Assembly (NCBI GenBank): GCA_964019155.1
Contig: OZ025244.1
Coordinates: 15,526,893-15,590,892, forward strand
DNA length: 64,000 nt
Direction: 5' to 3'
From: Osedax fenrisi
Taxonomy: Eukaryota > Annelida > Polychaeta > Sabellida > Siboglinidae
Shown: piece after piece, positions 11,536 to 22,886 of the stretch
Layout: the number at the start of each line of letters is the position of its first letter
Numbering within the stretch: position 1 is the first letter of the stretch
Position numbers and translations under genes: made by a program
Notes under the pieces: generated by a model
Seen by the model: the letters and a program-made list of their open reading frames with translations, nothing else
Database searches by the model: none
Told to the model about the DNA's origin: nothing

Positions 11536-11555
11536 CGTACGCCGTACGGCGTACG
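11536..11555. other. 20-bp perfect palindrome
   Basis: CGTACGCCGTACGGCGTACG reads identically on both strands, contains three CGTACG-like cores and is very GC-rich for its surroundings. Role unknown. Confidence 0.9.
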
Positions 11556-11942
11556 TGTCCTACTGCTTGTGTGTCTGACGCCTTATAATTAGCCAAATAG
11601 GCCACACAGGCAGTTATATGCATAGTTTAATTAAAGTAACCGAATATGATTATATACATGGGATTATCTATGGTATAGATCGCAACGCCCAAACTATCAT
11701 TTAGATATATTTTTGTTATTCATTCAATGGAATGTATGTTTAGAGAAATTGTTCAAAATATTATATATTATATTTGTACTTTTATCATTTTCTAACCAAA
11801 ATTCACATTACAACTTTATAATATACTGAAAATGACTTCGCAATAAGAAACCTTATTTCCATAAAGAAAAGGATATCAAAATATATAACTCAAATTAATT
11901 GATTTCAAAGAATGATTGCTTATAAAGATAATAAGTTACTTA

Positions 11943-12250
11943 TAATATTAATAAATTATTAATTATATAGTTTAATAATTTAATGATACATTAATGTATC
12001 ATTATATTTAAAATATATTATAAACATGTTAAAAATAAAATACACCAATGTTACAAAACAAACAAATAATATAATACTTATTATCATAATGTAATATATA
12101 AAGAATATTTATATGTATTTATATTTATTTTTGATAACTTTAAAATTATGTTTAAATTACTAATATTCTTGTTAAAATCTAGTTTAGATACGTTACTTTT
12201 AACCTTGGGTAACATAGTATAATTTACTTGTATTTATGTTGTAATATAAT
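11943..12250. repeat. Dispersed direct repeat R2, copy 1
   Basis: About 308 bp nearly identical to 12698-13005 at a constant 755-bp offset, with few substitutions (for example GGGTAAC versus GGGTAAA). Non-coding. Confidence 0.88.
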
Positions 12251-12383
12251 AGATATAAAGTTTCTAATTAATGAGACTTATAAATATGAATTCTATTGTT
12301 GTTATTAAATTATTAGTATTATTATTATTGATTAATTGATTGATTGCTTGATTGCTATTTTAAGTCAATATATAGTCGATAAT

Positions 12384-12599
12384 ATAAAGTATAAATATAT
12401 GCTAATGGTATTATATATTATTAATAAATAAAGAAATATACAAAATTAAAAAATAAATAAATTAACGTTTATTATACGTTTTATAGTTACCATAAAAATA
12501 AATGAAAAATAACATAACATAGAAATAAAGTATATTGTAAAACTAAATGAAAATCGATCGAAAATATAAATAAAATATAGTATAAAAATAATCTAACAT
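12384..12599. repeat. Dispersed direct repeat R1, copy 2
   Basis: Second copy of the 10219-10426 block, lying between the two R2 copies. Confidence 0.8.
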
Positions 12600-12697
12600 A
12601 GATATAAAATAAATTGTTTTGTAAATCATGACTTAAGTCAATTGGCTTATCATATTTCTACTTTAATTGTATTTCATTGTTCATAATTGTAATAGCC

Positions 12698-13005
12698 TGT
12701 AATATTAATAAATTATTAATTATATAGTTTAATATTTTAATGATATATTAATGTATCATTATATTTAAAATATATTATAAACATGTTAAAAATAAAATAC
12801 ACCAATGTTACAAAACAAACAAATAATATAATACTTATTATCATAATGTAATATATAAAGAATATTTATATGTATTTATATTTGTTTTTGATAACTTTAA
12901 AATTATGTTTAAATTACTAATATTCTTGTTAAAATCTAGTTTAGATACGTTACTTTTAACCTTGGGTAAAATAGTATAATTTACTTGTATTTATGTTGTA
13001 ATATA
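12698..13005. repeat. Dispersed direct repeat R2, copy 2
   Basis: Second copy of 11943-12250. The R2-R1-R2 order suggests one segment duplicated with R1 captured between, or two elements of a composite family. Confidence 0.88.
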
Positions 13006-13480
13006 TTTGATTAATAATAATATTACATATATATGTAATATATAATATTTAAAAATAATTAATTTTTAAATTTAATTATTATTTTAATTATTTATAAACA
13101 ATAATTTATTAAAAATAATATACTATAATAATAAACAGTAATATTCAATAATAACAATAAAGAAGCCGACATGACTAATTCACAAGTTTATATAATTATT
13201 TAAATTAACTTAATTATTATATTTATAATATATATATATATATATATATATTAAAGTAAGTGTTTGTTTTTTATTTTATCACTACAAATACATAGGATAA
13301 CTATTAATATGTTACGTTGTCTAAAGTTTATTATTTTCTAAGTTAAATTTACACAATTATATCAGACGATATCTATCGATATCCACAGTATACTATAATG
13401 CTATAATACGTATCATATATTACGTTGGTTTTTAAAGTTTTAGTTTAAGCTCATCGCGTTCCACTAATGCAATCCCGTTC
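13006..13480. other. AT-rich stretch before the minisatellite
   Basis: Contains a TA run at about 13228-13250. Nothing coding seen. Confidence 0.5.
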
Positions 13481-14055
13481 GCTATGTCAGTATTACCGTT
13501 CGCTATGTCAGTATTACCGTTCGCTATGTCAGTATTACCGTTCGCTATGTCAGTATTACCGTTCGCTATGTCAGTATTCCCGTTGGCTATGTCAGTATTC
13601 CCGTTCGCTATGTCAGTATTACCGTTCGCTATGTCAGTATTACCGTTCGCTATGTCAGTATTCCCGTTCGCTATGTCAGTATTCCCGTTCGCTATGTCAG
13701 TATTACCATTCGCTATGTCAGTATTCCCGTTCGCTATGTCAGTATTACCGTTCGCTATGTCAGTATTACCGTTCGCTATGTCAGTATTCCCGTTCGCTAT
13801 GTCAGTATTCCCGTTCGCTATGTCAGTATTCCCGTTCGCTATGTCAGTATTCCCGTTCGCTATGTCAGTATTCCCGTGCGCTATGTCAGTATTCCCGTGG
13901 GCTATTGCAGTATTCCCGTTCGCTATGTCAGTATTACCATTCGCTATGTCAGTATTCCCGTGCGCTATGTCAGTATTCCCGTTGGCTATGTCAGTATTAC
14001 CGTTCGCTATGTCAGTATTCCCGTTCGCTATGTCAGTATTCAATTTAATTATCAC
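13432..14055 (-). CDS. Possible heptapeptide-repeat ORF (207 aa), doubtful gene
   Basis: An ATG-initiated minus ORF begins MIIKLNTDIANGNTDIA, runs through about 27 copies of the heptad NGNTDIA and ends GIALVERDELKLKL before a stop. No signal peptide or known domain. In this frame three recurrent variants are synonymous (GGT/GGG Gly, AAC/AAT Asn, GCG/GCC Ala) and two change the residue (Asn to His, Asp to Ala). In the overlapping plus frames the common A/C variant changes Tyr/Ser or Leu/Phe. That tilts towards the minus frame if anything is translated. A 21-bp minisatellite yields such ORFs by chance, and no promoter or splice context is evident, so confidence is low. Confidence 0.2.
   Translation of the reverse strand: MIIKLNTDIANGNTDIANGNTDIANGNTDIAHGNTDIANGNTDIANGNTAIAHGNTDIAHGNTDIANGNTDIANGNTDIANGNTDIANGNTDIANGNTDIANGNTDIANGNTDIANGNTDIANGNTDIANGNTDIANGNTDIANGNTDIANGNTDIANGNTDIANGNTDIANGNTDIANGNTDIANGNTDIANGIALVERDELKLKL
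13481..14041. repeat. 21-bp minisatellite, about 27 copies
   Basis: Unit TTCGCTATGTCAGTATTACC plus G, repeated head to tail with substitutions at few positions (A/C in TTACC/TTCCC, C/A in CCG/CCA, C/G in TTCGC/TTGGC, T/G in GTTC/GTGC). The unit is a multiple of three and stop-free in three frames, so long ORFs on both strands arise from it. Confidence 0.97.
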
Positions 14056-14405
14056 GTGACAGGCAGTTATTAGTTATGGGGGCGTTTTTACGTATAATTA
14101 CGTATGCAGATAGCCTATAGGTATACCTGTATACATGTATACATGTATACTATAGCATAATGTATATATTACTTATACGTAAAGTATAAACTTTGTTACT
14201 TAACGATATTGGTGTGGGAATGATTATATGTTTGGAGAGTGATATTTGATAATATATTATATAATTTATAAACATTTTGATGCCGTATTATATATTAATA
14301 ATATTGGAGGGCATGGTCCCCTAATAAAATATTGTAGGGGCGGATACTACCTTCCCATATTTCTGCGACAACATTCAGCGCCTATACAATTACTACAATG
14401 TAGTA

Positions 14406-14440
<35 letters not shown>

Positions 14441-15376
14441 TTGTTTATAGAAATAATAAATTAGAATTTAAAAATAATATTGACCTAATAAATTAAACGT
14501 TACATAACATATTCATTAATAAATATATTAAGTTTTTAATTATATATATATATAAATGCATATATATATATTGCATAATAATACATATATAATATTACGA
14601 TATATATAACTGTATATGAAATGTTTATATAAGTAGAATAATAAGCTAGTAACCATATAACCGCTAATTAAATTATATTAATTTCTATTTGAAAACAATT
14701 TAAAAAAATTTAAAATTGAATAACTAATTATTTAACAATATACATAACAACAATATTATAAAACGTGGAAAATACAATATAGCGAACATGGATTCAAAGG
14801 TTAACGCGGTTAATCTTAACTCCATAGTTAACCTTAATAGTATACACCTTAGTTACCACATAAACAATCATTCGATCAATTGTAATTTGCGAAAAATAAA
14901 CCACCCAATCCACACTTTTTAGTGATAATAACTTTATCGAGTAAATTTGAATACATATTCATCACTTATGATTACATATTTATCTACTTAATTATCTACT
15001 AACTAAATTACTTATTTACTTATTAAAGTAGTAACTTAATTATTTACTTACCTATAGGTGAAATGTCAATCAAGTATACTTGCTTTACATTTACTAATGT
15101 GCATACTAGTGTACACACCAATGTGTATACTCATTTGCATACTAATGTGAGTTCTGATGAGACTCGTGATGATCATTGTTTAATGAATATTATACGTTTA
15201 CTAAAATAATGTTATCTTATTATATTGATTATTAATGATAATTCATACTAATTATATTACTATGTGTTTAAATTACTGATTACGTGTCCAATAGGAGAGC
15301 TTACGGGAGTCGTACGTTAGTAACATACTTATGTTTAAATATAAACCATATTATATTATTCATATATATGTATATA

Positions 15377-15413
<37 letters not shown>

Positions 15414-16376
15414 TGATAAAAACACGTCACAGTTGAGCCAGAACTACCAATATTAATTCAAACTCACCTTAATGTTATATATTCATGTTATATTTCACAA
15501 ACGCACCGCATTCGTAGGAGTTACGTTCAACTTTATATGTACTTATATATACTTTATATGTACATCTTAAGTGTTCGAATTCAACTTTTGTTTTTGTTCT
15601 TTAATTCTTATATATTTGTGTGTGGAACCCTTTCTCGAAAGACTATCGCTATTAAAGGGTTCCTTTTTTACTCATTATATAACTATATTATATTGTATAC
15701 GTATGCCGTGTGTATTAATTATTTATTTATATTATACATGTAAAATAAATATCATTCAAGTTTTCTTTCTATATCAGTTAGATAATCTCTTCTCCAATAC
15801 ATATGATTATTTTTTTGAAATATTATCTCAACACCAACACTAATAATCATTTTAACCTTCTATTATACCCCCGGGTATACCCTGCATAGTTAATACTCAA
15901 TATTAAATACACATTATTACTTAATTAGATAACCATTTTCTGTTGAATTCTTACTGACCCGTAATACTAAACTTGTTAAACTATCTATAAGCTATACAAT
16001 CTAGAACGTATTATAAGAACAATGTATTATATACCATTCATAACTAGAATATTTAGGCTTACCATTCTATTAAGAATATATTAGTGCATACACTTCAGAT
16101 TAAATTAAACATTATATGTTATCATCATCCATACATTACAAGTTGTAGCACTATACCAACATTTCTATTTCATTTCGATAAACATTTCTATTTGCCAAGA
16201 CTTTATTTTACATACTTAAGGTGGTAGAATTAATTTTTATTAATTTAGTATCTTTCTCGACTTTATTCTGTATCTTTTAGTCAATATTGATTATAACATA
16301 TACTTTAACATATATAGAAAATATTAAAAATAATGTATAACATTCATGGTTTCAATATTCGCCGCATATATGTATA
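14056..16376. other. AT-rich sequence without recognisable genes
   Basis: Holds TA runs (about 14411-14434 and 15372-15410), a palindromic GTATAC-rich stretch at about 14120-14150, and a hairpin at 15624-15663. Short ORFs at 15537-15843 are composed of AT-rich codons and show no family resemblance. Confidence 0.5.
15624..15663. other. Hairpin followed by T-run
   Basis: Inverted repeat GGAACCCTTT / AAAGGGTTCC with a 20-base loop, then TTTTTT. Resembles an RNA 3' hairpin, but no associated transcript is recognisable. Confidence 0.5.
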
Positions 16377-19300
16377 CTAGGCGGTCGGGGCCCGGCTTCG
16401 CCCGTGTTCGCGCGTAACGTTCACTTGTTGATGTAATGTACTCGGGAGGTGATGTAATGTACTCGGGAAGTGATGCAGCTAAAAAAATCACCAATATTAA
16501 AACTTAATCCAATCTAACTACAACTGTGAAAATAACTATATAAATAAAAATGCTTTTATATGCTCACTCGGGAAGTGATGCAGCTAAAAAAAACCACCAA
16601 TATTAAAACTTAATCCAATCTAACCACAACTATGAAAATAACTATATAAATAAAAATGCTTTTATAGGCTCACTCGGGAAGTAATGCAGCTAAAAAAACC
16701 TACCAAAATTAAAACTTAACCCAACCTAACCACAACTGTGAAAATAATAATATAAATAAATATGCTTTTATAGGTTCACTCGGGAAGTAATTCAACTAAA
16801 AAAAACCTACAAAAATTAAAACTTAACCCAACCTAACCACAACCGTGGAAATATACTTTTATAGGTTCATTCGGGAAGTAATGCAGCTAAAAAAAACCTA
16901 CCAAAATTAAAACTTAACCCAACCTAACCACAACTGTGAAAATAAATATGACCACACACATATAACTATACTTTAATAGACTCAATTGGTAAGTAATGCA
17001 GCTAAAAAAAACCTCCACAAATTAAAACTTAACCCAACCTAACAACATCCGTGACAATATACTTGTATAGGCTCACTCGAGAAGTAATGCAGCTAAAAAA
17101 AACCTCCAAAAATTAAAAATTAACCCAACCTAACCACAACAGTAAAAATATACTTGTATAGGCTCACTCGGGAAGTAATGCAGCTAAAAAAAACCTACAC
17201 AAATTAAAACTTAACCCAACCTAACCACAACTGTGAAAATAACAATATAAATAAATATGATTTTATAGGTTCACTCGGGAAGTAATTCAACTAAAAAAAA
17301 CCTACACAAATTAAAACTTAACCCAACCTAACCACAACTGTGAAAATAACAATATAAATAAATATGCTTTTATAGGCTCACTCGGGAAGTAATGCAGCTA
17401 AAAAAAACCTACACAAATTAAAACTTAACCCAACCTAACCACAACTGTGAAAATAACAATATAAATAAATATGATTTTATAGGTTTACTCGGGAAGTAAT
17501 TCAACTAAAAAAAACCTACACAAATTAAAACTTAACCCAACCTAACCACAACTGTGAAAATAACAATATAAATAAATATGCTTTTATAGGTTCACTCGGG
17601 AAGTAATGCAGCTAAAAAAAACCTACCAAAATTAAAACTTAACCCAACCTAACCACAACTGTGAAAATAACAATATAAATAAATATGCTTTTATAGGTTC
17701 ACTCGGGAAGTAATTCAACTAAAAAAACCTACACAAATTAAAACTTAACCCAACCTAACCACAACTGTGAAAATAACAATATAAATAAATATGCTTTTAT
17801 AGGTTCACTCGGGAAGTAATTCAGCTAAAAAAAACCTACCAAAATTAAAACTTAACCCACCCTAACCACAACCGTGAAAATACACTTTTATAGGTTCACT
17901 CGGGAAGTAATGGAGCTAAAAAAAACCACCAATATTAAAACTTAACCCAACCTAACCAAAACTGTGAAAATAACTAATACTCACAATATCAATGACCACA
18001 CAACATAAATATATCAATATCTTTGTATAGGCTCACTCGGGAAGTAATTCAGCTAAAAAAACCAACAATATTAAAATTAATCCAATCTAACCACAACTGT
18101 GAAAATAAGAATATAAATGAATATGATTGTATAGGCTCACTCGGGAAGTAATGCAGCTAAAAAAAACCTCCAAAAATTTAAACTTAACCCAACCTTACCA
18201 CAACTGTGAAAATAACAATATAAATAAATATACTTTTATAGGCTCACTCGAGAAGTAATGTAGCTAAAAAAACCTACACAAATTAAAACTTAACCCACCC
18301 TAACCACAACCGTGACAATATACTTGTATAGGCCCACTCGAGAAGTTATGCAGCTAAAAAAAACCTACACAAATTAAAACTTAACCCAACCTAACCAAAA
18401 CTGTGAAAATATCCTTGTATAGGCTCACTCGGGAAGTAATGCAGATTAAAAAACCTACAAAAATTTAAACTTAACCCAACCTAACCACAATAGTGAAAAT
18501 ATACTTTATAGTCTCACTCGGGAAGTAATGGAGCTAAAAAAACCTACACAAATTAAAACGTAATCCAACCTAACCACAACTGTGCAAATATGCTGTTATA
18601 GGCTCACTCGGGAAGTAATGCAGCTTAAAAAACCACCAAAAATTTAAACTTAACCCAACCTAACCACAACTGTGAAAATAACAATATAAATAAATATACT
18701 TTTATAGGCTCACTCGGGAAGTAATGCAGCTAAAAAAAACCTCCAAAAATTTAAACTTAACCCAACCTTACCACAACTGTGAAAATAACAATATAAATAA
18801 ATATGCTTTCATAGGCTCACTCGGGAAGTAATACAGCTAAAAAAACCTACACAAATTAAAACTTAATCCAACCTAACCACAACTGTGCAAATATGCTGTT
18901 ATTGGCTCACTCGGGAAGTAATGTAGCTAAAAAAAACCTGTGAAAATAACTGTAACTAAAAATATCAATGACCACATACATATATATATGATTGAATGAC
19001 CACATACACATATATATATATATATATATATGCTTGTTTAGGCTCACTCGGTATGTAATTCATATATAATTATAGAATAGATTTTAGAAAAAAACAAATT
19101 TTATAAATCTATATTTTTTCTTTGACCATATATATGATGACATTTGGCGAAATAATAAAACAGAGATGGAAACCCTATTATTCATATTTTCATGATTTTT
19201 CTGATTTCATTACATGTATTTTCGTACTCGTAATCTGATGAATCCATATTTTATACGAAAATATTACCGGAAGTCGGTCAAATAGACTACTCTAAAATCA

Positions 19301-19965
19301 TGTATTTTTCACTATTTCTGCCGTAGCTCGAAGAATATTAAACATAAGAAGTCCCAATATATAAAATTATATTCTATTTTAATCATCTATTTAATAAAGT
19401 TAAAATTATTGAAATCGAATAATTATTGTAGATTTTGATTTTTTAACTCACCTAATTATATATTACGATTGTATCACCTATGTTTAATAATTTATTTTTA
19501 CATGGCGTAGATAGGAAATAATTAATATTAACTCGATTTTACATATTAGTAAATTTCACCTCAATAATACGGGTAAAAAATTCCGATGCAACAGTTGTTA
19601 TTTAAATATTCACACCGGAAGTACCATTTCGTAAATATACGTAATGTATTCGAAATTAAAGAAACTCATTTTTACGAAATTATTTACCATCAAATTATTC
19701 ACGATAAAGTTTGTTATTAAAAATTTGCTTCGAATTTAAATTTTTCGATTACGTAAATCGACTAAAAAATGACACTATTTAACGATATTTGGTATCGCGC
19801 GAATACATATTCAAAAAAGTAAATCATCTATTAAAACCCCGCTGCCCCACTTTATCACCTGAGGTTTTCCTTACGGAAAACGGATCTCGCGTTCGCGAGA
19901 TCCTAATACTTACACACACACACACACAGACACACAGACAGACATTTTCGCTCTTATAGTATAGA
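16377..19965 (-). mobile_element. Helitron element 1 (3,589 bp), left end of tandem array
   Basis: Minus-sense element. Its 3' terminus (…CCGCCTAG in minus sense, at 16377) is followed by T from unrelated flanking DNA, matching the Helitron rule of insertion between A and T. Its 5' terminus TCTATACTAT ends at 19965 and touches the CTAG of element 2 directly. Interior in plus order: GC-rich 3' end (16377-16440), minisatellite (about 16445-19050), unique 5' region (about 19051-19965). No coding sequence, so it is non-autonomous. Confidence 0.9.
16445..19050. repeat. Helitron minisatellite array, element 1
   Basis: About 26 head-to-tail units. A unit runs from GGCTCACTCGGGAAGTAATG through CAGCTAAAAAAAACCT, a CAAATTAAAACTTAACCCAA-type core and CCTAACCACAACTGTGAAAA. 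It comes in a short form of about 90 bp and a long form of about 106 bp, the long form carrying an extra ACAATATAAATAAATA. Copies differ by scattered substitutions. Confidence 0.95.
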
Positions 19966-20535
19966 CTAGGCGGTCGGGGCCCGGCTTCGCCCGTGATCGC
20001 GCGTAACGTTCACTTGTTGATGTAATGTACTCGGGAGGTGATGTAATGTACTCGGGAAGTGATTCAGCTAAAAAAAACCACCAATATTAAAACTTAATCC
20101 AATCTAACCACAACTGTGCAAATATCCTTTTATAGGCTCATATGGGAAGTAATGCAACTAAAAAAAACATCCACAAATTAAAACTTAACCCAACCTAACC
20201 CCAACTGTGAAAATATAATTTTATAGGCTCACATGGGAAATAATGCAGCTAAAAAAAACCTCCATAATTAAAACTTAACCCAACCTAACCATAATAGTGA
20301 AAATATACTTTTATATGCTTACTCGGGAAGTAATGCAGCTAAAAAAACCTATACAAATTAAAACTTAACCCAACCTAACCACAACTGTGAAAATAACAAT
20401 ATAAATAAATATACTTGTATAGGCTCACTCGGGAAGTAATACAGCTAAAAAACGACCAATATTAAAACTTAACGAAATCTAACCACAAAAATTGAACACA
20501 TCAATTGTATTACCTATCTTCAATATTTATTTTTT

Positions 20536-20798
20536 TCGTACGTATTTAGATTAAAGCCCTCATGCCACGTCAAGGCAACGTACATATGAAGGACCCTGAA
20601 AAATAAGTTGTAAATATTAATTATATAATTAAATAATAATGTAATGATAGAGTAGACATTTTTAATATAAATAAATATGATAGAATTATATAGATGTACT
20701 AACCTTAGATTTTATTTAATAATTCAAAACAAATTCGTACGTATTTAGTTTAAAGCCTTCATGCCACGTCAAGGCAACGTACATATGAAGGACCCTGC
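20536..20798. repeat. Duplicated segment of about 63 bp in the Helitron 3' UTR
   Basis: Blocks at 20536-20598 and 20734-20798 share TCGTACGTATTTAG, then CATGCCACGTCAAGGCAACG and TACATATGAAGGACCCTG. The same pair occurs in elements 3 (+2,893), 5 and 7. Non-coding, just beyond the helicase stop. Confidence 0.85.
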
Positions 20799-20849
20799 GT
20801 AAAGAGTAATGATGTGTTATATAGTGTATATACTAACTTTATTTACGCA
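20793..20849. other. Inverted repeat straddling the helicase stop codon
   Basis: CCCTGCGTAAA and TTTACGCAGGG form a perfect 11-bp stem with a loop of about 35 bases. One arm is the last helicase codons (Leu-Arg-Lys), and the stop codon sits beside it. Present in elements 2, 3, 5 and 7. Could form a hairpin at the mRNA 3' end; role unknown. Confidence 0.75.
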
Positions 20850-20968
20850 GGGCTTCTTTATATACGACATTTTTCGTTCTTCCTCCTTCAGATAATATAT
20901 ACAGATTATCTCCATTTGTTACTCTCGAACATCCCACATATAATTGACCATGCGAAAAACAGCTAGTA
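20839..20968 (-). pseudogene. RepHel helicase C-terminal fragment in element 2
   Basis: 43 codons ending at TAA 20839-20841, reading SHGQLYVGCSRV (helicase motif VI) and NGDNLYILSEGGRTKNVVYK. Identical in frame to the end of the element 7 helicase. Upstream coding sequence is deleted. Confidence 0.92.
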
Positions 20969-21965
20969 CTTAACCCAACCTAACCATAATAGTGAAAATA
21001 TACTTTTATATGCTTACTCGGGAAGTAATGCAGCTAAAAAAACCTATACAAATTAAAACTTAACCCAACCTAACCACAACTGTGAAAATAACAATATAAA
21101 TAAATATACTTTTATAGGCTCACTCGGGAAGTAATGCAGCTAAAAAAAACCACCAAAAATTAAAATTAGCCCAACCTAACCATAACTGTGAAAATAACAA
21201 TATACATAAATATGCTTTTATAGGTTCACTCGGGAAGTAATGCAACTAAAAAAAACCTACCAAAATTAAAACTTAACCCAACCTAACCACAACCGTGACA
21301 ATATACTTTTATAGGCTCACTCGGGAAGTAATGCAGCTAAAAAAACCTACCAAAATTAAAATTAGCCCAACCTAACCATAACTGTGAAAATAACAATATA
21401 AATAAATATGCTTTTATAGGTTCACTCGGGAAGTAATGCAACTAAAAAAAACCTACCAAAATTAAAACTTAACCCAACCTAACCACAACAGTGAAAATAT
21501 ACTTGTATAGGCTCACATGGGAAGTAATGCAACTAAAAAAAACCTTCAAAAATTAAAACTTAACCCAACCTAACCACAACCGTGACAATATACTTTTATA
21601 GGCTCACTCGGGAAGTAATGCAGCTAAAAAAACCTACACAAATTAAAACTTAATCCAACCTAACCACAACTGTTAAAATAACAATATAAATTAATATGCT
21701 TTTATAGGATCACTCGGGAAGTAATGCAGCTAAAAAAACCTACCAAAATTAAAACTTAACCCATCCTAACCTCAACTGTGAAAATAACAATATAAATAAA
21801 TATGCAGTTATAGTCTCACTCGGGAAGTAATGTAGCTAAAAAAAACTTACCAATATTAAAATTAACCCAACCTAATCACAACATTGAAAATAACTAACAC
21901 TCACAATATCAATGAACACAAACACACACATATCACTATACTTTTAAAGGTGCAATCGGTATGTA
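20968..21965. repeat. Helitron minisatellite array, element 2
   Basis: About 10 units of the 90/106-bp repeat, joined directly to the helicase fragment. A further array lies at about 20055-20515. Confidence 0.93.
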
Positions 21966-22739
21966 ATACATATATAATTATAGAATAGATTTTAGAAAAA
22001 ATATTTTTTTATAAATCTATATTTTTTTTCTTTGACCATATATATGATGACATTTGGCGAAATATTAAAACAGAAATGGAAACCCTATTATTCATATTTT
22101 CATGATTTTTCTCATTTTATTATATGTATTTTCGTACTCCTAATCTGATGAATCCATAATTTATACGAAAATATGACCGGAAGTCGGTCAAATAGAATAC
22201 TCTAAAATCATGTATTTTTCACTATTTCAGCCGTAGCTCGAAGAATATTAAACATAATAAGTCCCAATTTATAAAATTATATTCTATTTTAATTATCTAT
22301 TTAATAAAGTTAAAATTATTGAAATCGATTAATTATTATAGATTTTGATTTTTTACATCACCGTATCACCTATGTTTAATAATTTATGTTTACATGGCGT
22401 AGATAGGAAATAATTAATATTAACTCGATATTACATATTAGTAAATTTCACCTCAATAATACATGTACATTAATTGCGATGCAACAGTTGTTATTTAAAT
22501 ATTCACACCGGAAGTACCATTTCGTAAATCTACGTAATGTATTCGAAATTAAAGAAACTCATTTTTACGAAATTATTTACCATCAAATTATTCACGATAA
22601 AGTTTGTTATTAAAAATTTGCTTCGAATTTAAATTTTTCGATTACGTAAATCGACTAAAAAATGACACTATTTAACGATATTTGGTATCGCGCGAATACA
22701 TATTCAAAAAAGTAAATCATCTATTAAAACCCCGCTGCC

Positions 22740-22886
22740 CCACTTTATCACCTGAGGTTTTCCTTACGGAAAACGGATCTCGCGTTCGCGAGATCCTAAT
22801 ACTTACACACACACACACACAGACACACAGACAGACATTTTCGCTCTTATAGTATAGACTAGGCGGTCGGGGCCCGGCTTCGCCCG
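22740..22886 (-). other. Helitron-Helitron junction with terminal hairpins
   Basis: Representative boundary. In plus order: stem GTTTTCC/GGAAAAC with a 4-base loop (22757-22774), stem GGATCTCGCG/CGCGAGATCC with a 2-base loop (22775-22796), a CA-rich tract, then GTATAGA (the 5' terminus TCTATAC in minus sense, ending at 22858). CTAG (the 3' terminus) follows at 22859-22862, then a short GC hairpin at 22868-22886, about 10 bases from the 3' end, as in canonical Helitrons. No spacer separates the two elements. Confidence 0.92.

Larger units (their letters stand above)
19966..22858 (-). mobile_element. Helitron element 2 (2,893 bp), helicase-scar derivative
   Basis: Bounded by CTAG (19966) and the TCTATAC terminus (22858). 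Its first 1,003 bp match the first 1,003 bp of the RepHel-bearing element 7 at a constant offset of 18,285 with no indel, through the helicase stop codon and into 43 C-terminal codons. It then breaks at 20968 into minisatellite. It is therefore an internal-deletion derivative of an element like 7. Practically identical to element 3. Confidence 0.93.

Noticed and set aside
13467..14073. Plus-strand ORFs over the 21-bp minisatellite
   Set aside because: Frame-open because the unit is divisible by three. The common variants change residues in these frames, so they look like shadows.
15150..15175. CTGATGAGACTCGTGATG considered as a hammerhead ribozyme core
   Set aside because: CTGATGA is present but the required GAAA box and closing stems are not.
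15537..15843. ORFs of 68 and 90 aa
   Set aside because: Overlapping frames in AT-rich DNA with Tyr/Ile/Leu-rich translation and no recognisable domain.
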